DNA of 64,000 bases. Origin: Streptomyces sp. NBC_00670 (GTDB lineage Bacteria > Actinomycetota > Actinomycetes > Streptomycetales > Streptomycetaceae). The position numbers were made by a program, and so were the translations under genes. The stretch spans positions 6,077,001-6,141,000 of the forward strand of contig NZ_CP109017.1 in NCBI RefSeq assembly GCF_036226765.1, in the 5' to 3' direction. Below the pieces are notes generated by a model. The model ran no database searches and was not told where the DNA came from. It saw only the letters and a program-made list of their open reading frames with translations. This document shows positions 59,859 through 64,000 of this stretch, piece after piece (position 1 is the first letter of the stretch; each line of letters begins with the position of its first letter).

Positions 59859-60977
59859 CTACTTCCAGCGGAGGAGCGCGCCGAGGCCGCCGACGGGCGC
59901 GTCCGAGCGGACCGTCGCATCCGCCGGCGCGACCGACAGCGCCGGCGCACCCGTCGCGACAGCCGCCCGCACCAACGCATCGTCCGCCCGCGCGGCCCAC
60001 GAATGCTGCTCACCCAACGTCTTCAGCTCAGTCCGCCGCACCGCCACCTGATCCGCGTCCTCCCCGATCCACACCTCCTGGTGTGCGTCCGCCCCGTCCG
60101 GCCGGACCAGCAACTCGTCGATGCGATGCTCCCGCGCCGCCTCGATCACCGCCGGCACCCCCTCGACGGCCAGCGCCCGCCCCTCCGCGTCCGGCGCCCG
60201 CGCCGCCAGGAACCGCTCCAGGTCCTCCTCCGCCCGGTGCCGCACATGCTCCGCGCGGATCCGCTCGACGTCCTCGTCGAGCAGCCGGCTGCCCGGCCCG
60301 TGCGACGCCTCCACGGTCCGCTCCCGCACCCCCTGCGGCAGCCGCTCGTGCACACTGCGCCGCTCCCGGTCGTCACCGACGAGGACCACCAGGTCCGCCC
60401 CGGTCTCCTCCCGGCACGCCGCCAGCGCCTCGGCGACCTCCCCCGCGTTGTGCTCCCAGGTGTTCTCCACCGCGAGCTGGAAGTGCCGCTCGGACCAGTC
60501 CACCGAACGCGTCCGGTGGATCGGCCACTGCCGCCCGGTCACCGACCCGGCGTCCTCGCGGCCCAGCGCCCCGCGCAGCTCGAAGTCCGCGCCACGGCGG
60601 TCGATGTACGCCACCAGACACACCGGATCCTCACCGGCCAGCTCGAGCAGCGGCGTCGTCCGCGGCAGCGGGGCCCAGCGGGCGGAGGAACCGCCGGCCG
60701 GCCGCTCGGCCAGCGGCGGATCGAGCACCACCTCGCCACCGCGCGCGAACAGCGCCCTGCCGTGCGGTTCCGAGGAGTGCCGCAGCTCCTCGACGGCCGA
60801 CCGCACCGCCTGACAGGTCGCCTCGTCCGCGCCCTGTCCGGCCAGCTCCTGGGAGAGGGCCTGGGCGGTCAGATGGCGTTCGTGCGGCGTCGACTCCGTG
60901 TGCCGCGAGGTGTCCACGTACACGGAGGCCCAGGGGCCGGGCTGTTCGTACAGGGGGTGCAGAAAGGCGAGATCCAT
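59859..60977 (-). CDS. Vms1/Ankzf1-like release factor homologue (Rv2629-type)
   Basis: A 372-residue protein of the bacterial eRF1/Vms1-like family. The N-terminal region YVDTSRHTESTPHERHL and the central VCLVAYIDRRGADFELRG, EHNAGEVAEALAACREETGADLVVLVGDDRERRSVHERLP are typical. Eukaryotic relatives cleave peptidyl-tRNA from stalled ribosomes; in mycobacteria Rv2629 is linked to dormancy and stress. Start ATG 60977 has GGGAGGGAG just upstream. A SigB-type promoter match precedes it (61022-61046). Confidence 0.85.
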   Translation of the reverse strand: MDLAFLHPLYEQPGPWASVYVDTSRHTESTPHERHLTAQALSQELAGQGADEATCQAVRSAVEELRHSSEPHGRALFARGGEVVLDPPLAERPAGGSSARWAPLPRTTPLLELAGEDPVCLVAYIDRRGADFELRGALGREDAGSVTGRQWPIHRTRSVDWSERHFQLAVENTWEHNAGEVAEALAACREETGADLVVLVGDDRERRSVHERLPQGVRERTVEASHGPGSRLLDEDVERIRAEHVRHRAEEDLERFLAARAPDAEGRALAVEGVPAVIEAAREHRIDELLVRPDGADAHQEVWIGEDADQVAVRRTELKTLGEQHSWAARADDALVRAAVATGAPALSVAPADATVRSDAPVGGLGALLRWK

Positions 60978-61001
60978 GGCTCCCTCCCGGGTGCCGCTCG
61001 G

Positions 61002-61025
61002 GGGTATTGCGTCGGGAGCGGGTAC
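61002..61025 (+). promoter_or_regulatory. SigB-type promoter candidate for the DUF6158 gene
   Basis: GGGT-N14-GGGTAC (61002-61005 and 61020-61025) matches the SigB consensus. Only nine bases separate it from the ATG at 61035, so the transcript would be nearly leaderless. Its GGGTAC is part of a GGGTACCC palindrome shared with the opposite promoter. Confidence 0.5.
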
Positions 61026-61046
61026 CCGCACGGCATGAACGAACAC
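61022..61046 (-). promoter_or_regulatory. SigB-type promoter candidate for the Vms1-like gene
   Basis: Minus strand: GTGT-N15-GGGTAC (61046-61043, then 61027-61022). Same pattern as at 62874-62898. Predicted start near 61015, 38 bases before the ATG at 60977. Confidence 0.55.
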
Positions 61047-61310
61047 GACGCGCGGGACACCGCGACCACCGGAGTCGCCCCGGACCGATTCAGTGAGGAC
61101 CAGCTCATGAAGGAGCTGGAGACCATCCACCGCACACGCCACGACACCCTGCTGCACGGCTCGGACGACGCGCTGCGCGCCCACAACGAGCGCATGGCGC
61201 AGCTGGAGGGCGAGTATCTGCGCCGCCATCCGCGCCGGCTGGTCTCCGCCGGCCGTACCCGGGAGGGCGCCCGGGAACGCGGCTGCGCGGACGGCGCGGC
61301 ACCGCACTGA
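61035..61310 (+). CDS. DUF6158-like small protein
   Basis: A 91-residue helical, charged protein: RFSEDQLMKELETIHRTRHDTLLHGSDDALRAHNERMAQLEGEYLRRHPRR, which I recognise as DUF6158 from streptomycetes. No function assigned. ATG 61035 sits next to a near-leaderless SigB-like promoter and lacks a good ribosome site. Divergent from the Vms1-like gene; a strong hairpin follows the stop. Confidence 0.75.
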   Translation: MNEHDARDTATTGVAPDRFSEDQLMKELETIHRTRHDTLLHGSDDALRAHNERMAQLEGEYLRRHPRRLVSAGRTREGARERGCADGAAPH

Positions 61311-61320
61311 CGGAGCGGAG

Positions 61321-61360
61321 GCGGTGGCCGGCACCGGGTTCCTCCGGTGCCGGCCACCGC
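61321..61360. terminator. bidirectional hairpin terminator
   Basis: GCGGTGGCCGGCACCGG (61321-61337), loop GTTCCT, and its exact complement (61344-61360) give a perfect 17-bp stem between the convergent DUF6158 and PfpI genes. Confidence 0.85.
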
Positions 61361-61405
61361 CCCGGGTGCCGCGCGTACGGCGGCCGTACGGCCGCTGTTA
61401 CGACT

Positions 61406-61960
61406 TCACTTCTGCGCCGCCTTGTCGAACTCCTTCAGGAACGTCTCGCAGAACGCCTTGAGGTCGTCCGGCTTGCGGCTCGTGATCAGTACGTTCGGGC
61501 CGCCGTCGCAGACCTTCACCTGCTCGTCGACCCACGTGGCCCCCGCGTTGCGCAGGTCCGTCCGCAGGCTCGGCCACGAGGTCAGGGTGCGGCCGGAGAC
61601 GACGTCGGCCTCGATCAGCGTCCAGGGGGCGTGGCAGATCGCCGCGACCGGGCGGCCCTGGTCGAAGAAGGCGCGGACGAACGCCACGGCCTTCTCGTCC
61701 ATCCGCAGCGCGTCCGGGTTGGCGACGCCGCCCGGCAGCACCAGCGCGTCGAAGGACTCCGCCGGCACCTCGCCGGTCACCTCCGCCACGGGGAAGGTGT
61801 CCGCCTTGTCGAGGTGGTTGAACGCCTGGACCTCCCCGGACTTCGTCGACACGAGCACGGGTTCGTGCCCGGCGTCGGTCACCGCCTGCCAGGGCTCGGT
61901 CAGCTCGACCTGCTCGACTCCCTCGGGGGCGGTCAGGAATGCGATGCGCATCGTGGTCAC
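61406..61960 (-). CDS. PfpI/DJ-1-like type 1 glutamine amidotransferase
   Basis: A 184-residue DJ-1/PfpI-family protein: IAFLTAPEGVEQVELTEPW, SFDALVLPGGVANPD and the nucleophile elbow VAAICHAPWTLIEA with its Cys. Relatives act as deglycases, proteases or stress chaperones. The GTG at 61960 overlaps the CBS gene stop in GTGA, suggesting coupled translation; the ATG at 61951 is the other option. Last gene of the DUF2795-CBS-PfpI run. Confidence 0.9.
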   Translation of the reverse strand: MTTMRIAFLTAPEGVEQVELTEPWQAVTDAGHEPVLVSTKSGEVQAFNHLDKADTFPVAEVTGEVPAESFDALVLPGGVANPDALRMDEKAVAFVRAFFDQGRPVAAICHAPWTLIEADVVSGRTLTSWPSLRTDLRNAGATWVDEQVKVCDGGPNVLITSRKPDDLKAFCETFLKEFDKAAQK

Positions 61961-62448
61961 TGCTCCTCTTCTTCGTACCTGGTTCTCTGCATGGCCGTGA
62001 GGTCCGGCTCCGGGGCGGGGCCCGGCCAGGTGTCGGGTACGGCGCGGCTGATGTCGGCGAGCGCGGAGCCCGGGTCCCGGGCGAGCGCCACGTCCCCGAG
62101 GCTCACCATCCCGACCGCGCGCCCGTCCTGGACGACCGGCAGCCGCCGTACCGCGTGCCGCCGCATCAGCCGTACGGCGTCGGTGACGTCGTCGTTCGGG
62201 CCGACGACCACCGGGCGGGGCGTGCACACCGCCTGGGCGAGCACCGTCAGCGGGTCCGCGCCGTCGGCGACGGCCCGCAGGGCGATGTCGCGGTCGGTCA
62301 GGACACCGATCAGCTGTCCCCCCTCGGCCACCAGCACCTCGCCCACGTCCTGGGCCCGCATGAGCCGCGCGGCCTCGACGAGCGGGGCGTCCGGCAGCAC
62401 CGCGACGATGCCGGGGGTCATCACCTCCCGGACCAGTACCGCCGTCAT
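61957..62448 (-). CDS. CBS-domain protein
   Basis: A 163-residue protein with two CBS motifs: VREVMTPGIVAVLPDAPLVEAARLMRAQDVGEVLVAEGGQLIGVLTDRDI and VVVGPNDDVTDAVRLMRRHAVRRLPVVQDGRAVGMVSLGDVA. CBS pairs bind adenosine nucleotides and act as energy sensors. C-terminal tail is acidic. Overlaps the DUF2795 gene by four bases at its start (ATGA) and the PfpI gene by four at its stop. Confidence 0.92.
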   Translation of the reverse strand: MTAVLVREVMTPGIVAVLPDAPLVEAARLMRAQDVGEVLVAEGGQLIGVLTDRDIALRAVADGADPLTVLAQAVCTPRPVVVGPNDDVTDAVRLMRRHAVRRLPVVQDGRAVGMVSLGDVALARDPGSALADISRAVPDTWPGPAPEPDLTAMQRTRYEEEEQ

Positions 62449-62840
62449 GGCTGTCCGCCGCCGCCCTCGGCCGCCTCGACGACCGCCTCGGCGAGCTCCT
62501 GCGCGTTGGCGTAGCGCGCCTTGTGCGGCAACCCCTCCAGGGGCGCGATCAACGCGTCCGGGGCGTTGTCGCGGCGCAGCGCCCGGATCAGCTCGGCGGG
62601 TCCCGCGGGGAACGCCGTACGGCCCAGCCGACGGGCCAGCTCGTAGCGCACGCTCTCCAGCGAACCGGCCGTACCGGGGGCCACCGGGCCGCCGGCGACC
62701 TCGGGGTCGTCGTCGGCGGTGGGCTCCGGGTCGTGCCACTCCTCGCTCCGCGTCGGGTGGCCGGACCGCAGCATGCCCTGCAGTTCGTGCTTCATCTCGT
62801 CGTCCCGGTGGACGCTCAGCCTGTCGCTGCCTCGCTGCAT
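62445..62840 (-). CDS. DUF2795 domain protein with acidic N-terminus
   Basis: A 131-residue protein. After an acidic/polar N-terminal half (DDEMKHELQGMLRSG, EEWHDPEPTADDDPE) a DUF2795 domain extends over the last 80 residues (SVRYELARRLGRTAFPAGPAELIRALRRDNAP... LPHKARYANAQELAEAVVEA). First gene of the run with CBS and PfpI; ATGA overlap with the CBS start. The SigB-type promoter at 62874-62898 precedes it. Function unknown. Confidence 0.8.
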   Translation of the reverse strand: MQRGSDRLSVHRDDEMKHELQGMLRSGHPTRSEEWHDPEPTADDDPEVAGGPVAPGTAGSLESVRYELARRLGRTAFPAGPAELIRALRRDNAPDALIAPLEGLPHKARYANAQELAEAVVEAAEGGGGQP

Positions 62841-62873
62841 GTCTGCACTCCAACTCTCGGGGGTTGTGCCCGC

Positions 62874-62898
62874 GTACCCGGTGAGGCGGGACCGACAC
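62874..62898 (-). promoter_or_regulatory. SigB-type promoter candidate for the DUF2795-CBS-PfpI run
   Basis: Minus strand: GTGT-N15-GGGTAC (62898-62895, then 62879-62874), an exact match to the SigB pattern and to the spacing at 61022-61046. The ATG at 62840 lies about 27 bases beyond the expected transcription start. Confidence 0.55.
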
Positions 62899-63059
62899 GG
62901 CCGTCCGGGGACCGTTCCGCCGGGAGGCGCCCACGCCCCGGATTCCGGCGCCGCCGCGCCGCCGACCTGCCCGGACGTGTTTGGCGGTGCGCGTTGTGGT
63001 GACCCGGCACGGCAGTCCCCGCGCGGTATTCCACTGGGGTCCTTCGAGGAGGACGAACC

Positions 63060-63269
63060 ATGGTGGTGCTCGCTGTGATCATCCCGCTCGTGATGCTGGG
63101 CGTACTCATGGCCCTGGACCGGTACGAAGACCTCGTGTTCCCGGCGGCTCCGGCCGCCGACCCGGCCGACGGCGCGGCCGTCGCGTCCGCCGCCGCCGTT
63201 CCGTCCGGCCCGACCGCGACCGCCGAGGGCACCGGCGGCCCCCTCGGCACCGGTACGCGGGTGCTGTGA
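63060..63269 (+). CDS. 69-residue protein with one N-terminal membrane helix
   Basis: MVVLAVIIPLVMLGVLMALDRYEDLVF begins with one transmembrane helix and the DRYED motif, followed by a 45-residue Ala/Pro/Gly/Thr-rich disordered tail. No family recognised beyond small streptomycete membrane proteins. A GAGGAGG ribosome site lies just before the ATG. Confidence 0.7.
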   Translation: MVVLAVIIPLVMLGVLMALDRYEDLVFPAAPAADPADGAAVASAAAVPSGPTATAEGTGGPLGTGTRVL

Positions 63270-63653
63270 CCGGAGCCCGGCAGGGCGGCGTGTGACGGAG
63301 GGGACCCAGGAGACCCCAAGGCTCTCTACCGTCCCGGCAAAGGCCGGGCAAGGCCGGGCAACAGTCGGGGAAAGTCTTCGCGGGTCCCGGCGGGCGGGCC
63401 GGCCGCCCCATCGGCCGGGCCACCAGGCACGCGTCCCCGAAACGGGGTAAAACCCGCGGAACCACAGGCGCCGCTTGTGTTTTCCGGGGCGTTTGCCCCC
63501 CAGGCGCTCGGGCAGGCGCAGTCCCAGTGCTTCGGACAGGAGGCACGTCCGTGGGAGCGGCGAGAGTCGTCACGGGTGTGTCCGGACCCGCTCGGCCGGC
63601 GCGCTCCCCGGTGAATGTCCACCGCACAGCACTCCCAGGGAGCTGCGAGCACC
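63270..63653. other. 384-base spacer before the sigma factor gene
   Basis: No gene that I can support. It contains a direct repeat of AAGGCCGGGC (63340s), a CCGGGGCGTTTGCCCCCC hairpin-like stretch near 63485-63502, and several short GC inverted repeats. An in-frame ATG at 63615 may be the true sigma factor start. A GTG reading frame at 63551 with a good ribosome site runs out of frame into the sigma gene and is probably not real. Confidence 0.4.
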
Positions 63654-64000
63654 ATGCGTACCCAGGCAAGCGCGAAACACCACCCCCACGACGACGCCCC
63701 CGACACCTCCGCCGACTTCCGCCGACTCGCCGCACTTCCCCAGGGCCCCGAACGCGACGCGCTCCGCTCCCGGATCATCGAGGCCTGGCTGCCCATGGCC
63801 GAACGACTCGCCGGACGGTTCCGCAGCCGCGGCGAGAGCTACGAGGACCTGCGCCAGGTCGCCTCGCTCGGCCTCGTCAAGGCCGTCGACCGGTACGACC
63901 CCGAGCTCGGCAACGCGTTCGAGAGCTACGCGGTGCCCACCGTCACCGGCGAGATCAAGCGGCACTTCCGCGACCACATGTGGACGCTGCACGTGCCGCG
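63654..64000 (+). CDS. SigB/SigF/SigG-family RNA polymerase sigma factor, 5' part
   Basis: The first 115 residues of a stress-type sigma-70 factor, cut by the window end. After a His/Asp-rich start comes SigB region 1.2/2: IIEAWLPMAERLAGRFRSRGESYEDLRQVASLGLVKAVDRYDPELGNAFESYAVPTVTGEIKRHFRDHMWTLHVPR, the core-binding and -10-recognition region. ATG 63654 has GGGAG upstream at a long spacing; an in-frame ATG at 63615 would add 13 residues. Its position near several SigB-like promoters makes it a candidate user of them; streptomycetes have many such paralogues. Confidence 0.9.
   Translation, partial: MRTQASAKHHPHDDAPDTSADFRRLAALPQGPERDALRSRIIEAWLPMAERLAGRFRSRGESYEDLRQVASLGLVKAVDRYDPELGNAFESYAVPTVTGEIKRHFRDHMWTLHVP

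Noticed and set aside
63491..63515. GTTT-N15-GGGCAG as a SigB-type promoter for the sigma gene
   Set aside because: Two mismatches in the -10 element and a distance of 140 bases or more to the start; too weak compared with the four exact sites.
63551..63653. GTG frame with a good GGAGG upstream, just before the sigma factor gene
   Set aside because: It runs out of frame through the sigma gene and gives Arg/Pro-rich translation. It might be a relic of another gene (RVVTGVSG looks like a universal-stress-protein start), but that is too weak to list.
1..64000. CRISPR arrays, tRNA or rRNA genes, prophage, transposase or integrase genes
   Set aside because: No regularly spaced direct repeats of the right size, no cloverleaf-like segments and no recognisable mobile-element proteins were found on either strand.

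Overview
The window looks like chromosomal DNA from a Streptomyces species. Base composition is very GC-rich, third codon positions are almost all G/C, GTG and even TTG starts are frequent, gene pairs overlap by ATGA/GTGA, and I spotted only one TTA codon in a real gene. Gene content and order (phosphatidylserine synthesis, ethylmalonyl-CoA pathway genes, NDH-2/transketolase, ten-gene gas vesicle cluster, SigB-type sigma factor) resemble, from memory, the SCO646x-SCO652x part of the S. coelicolor chromosome. No tRNA, rRNA, CRISPR array, phage or transposase was seen. This appears to be stable chromosome rather than a mobile island.

Layout. 1-1.9 kb: 3' end of a dihydropyrimidinase gene and a coupled F420/FMN luciferase-like oxidoreductase. 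1.9-4 kb: small secreted, lipoprotein, membrane and DUF2795 proteins. 4.2-9.8 kb: gamma-glutamyltransferase-like protein, inositol-monophosphatase-like phosphatase, phytoene-dehydrogenase-like flavoprotein, macro-domain deacetylase, GPP34 protein. 10-13.9 kb: large Tat-exported GH2 beta-galactosidase with an inserted LamG domain. 14.2-17.6 kb: alkylation repair (Ada-AlkA fusion and Ogt), Sir2 deacylase, Nudix hydrolase. 17.8-20.9 kb: glycerate kinase, then psd-pssA on the minus strand. 21-30.5 kb: minus-strand ethylmalonyl-CoA pathway genes (ccr, meaA, malyl-CoA lyase, MaoC hydratase, acyl-CoA dehydrogenase) with a TetR regulator and a tandem-duplicated 3-hydroxyacyl-CoA dehydrogenase. 30.9-38.2 kb: HEAT-repeat protein with a TTA codon, RidA, secreted tripeptidyl-aminopeptidase-like hydrolase, a radical SAM gene behind a LexA-type box, SRPBCC protein, and an MFS exporter with a C-terminal beta-sandwich tail. 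38.3-42.5 kb: three-gene peptidase operon. 42.7-46.6 kb: acetyltransferase, DUF5107/TPR protein, VOC protein, F420-dependent oxidoreductase. 46.9-51 kb: NDH-2, transketolase and LigD-type polymerase in one coupled run. 51.2-56.8 kb: gas vesicle genes gvpO-A-F-G-Y-Z-J-L-S-K, closed by a perfect 42-bp palindrome. 56.9-64 kb: stress-flavoured genes (56-aa membrane protein, methyltransferase, PAP2/diacylglycerol kinase, Vms1-like release factor, DUF6158, PfpI, CBS, DUF2795) and the start of a SigB/SigF/SigG sigma factor gene.

How the parts connect. Ccr, MeaA, malyl-CoA lyase, MaoC hydratase and the acyl-CoA dehydrogenase supply most dedicated steps of acetyl-CoA assimilation through ethylmalonyl-CoA, and the duplicated dehydrogenase could supply the hydroxybutyryl-CoA step. 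Several genes near the gvp cluster and near the right end, and one DUF2795 gene at the left, have upstream matches to the streptomycete SigB promoter pattern GNNT-N14/15/16-GGGTAC, which suggests one osmotic/oxidative stress regulon. Seven exact copies of a 19-bp element (GGGGCGCGGGGAACTGCGC), paired with a second G-rich module, sit only in intergenic spaces and form a dispersed repeat family that no gene explains.
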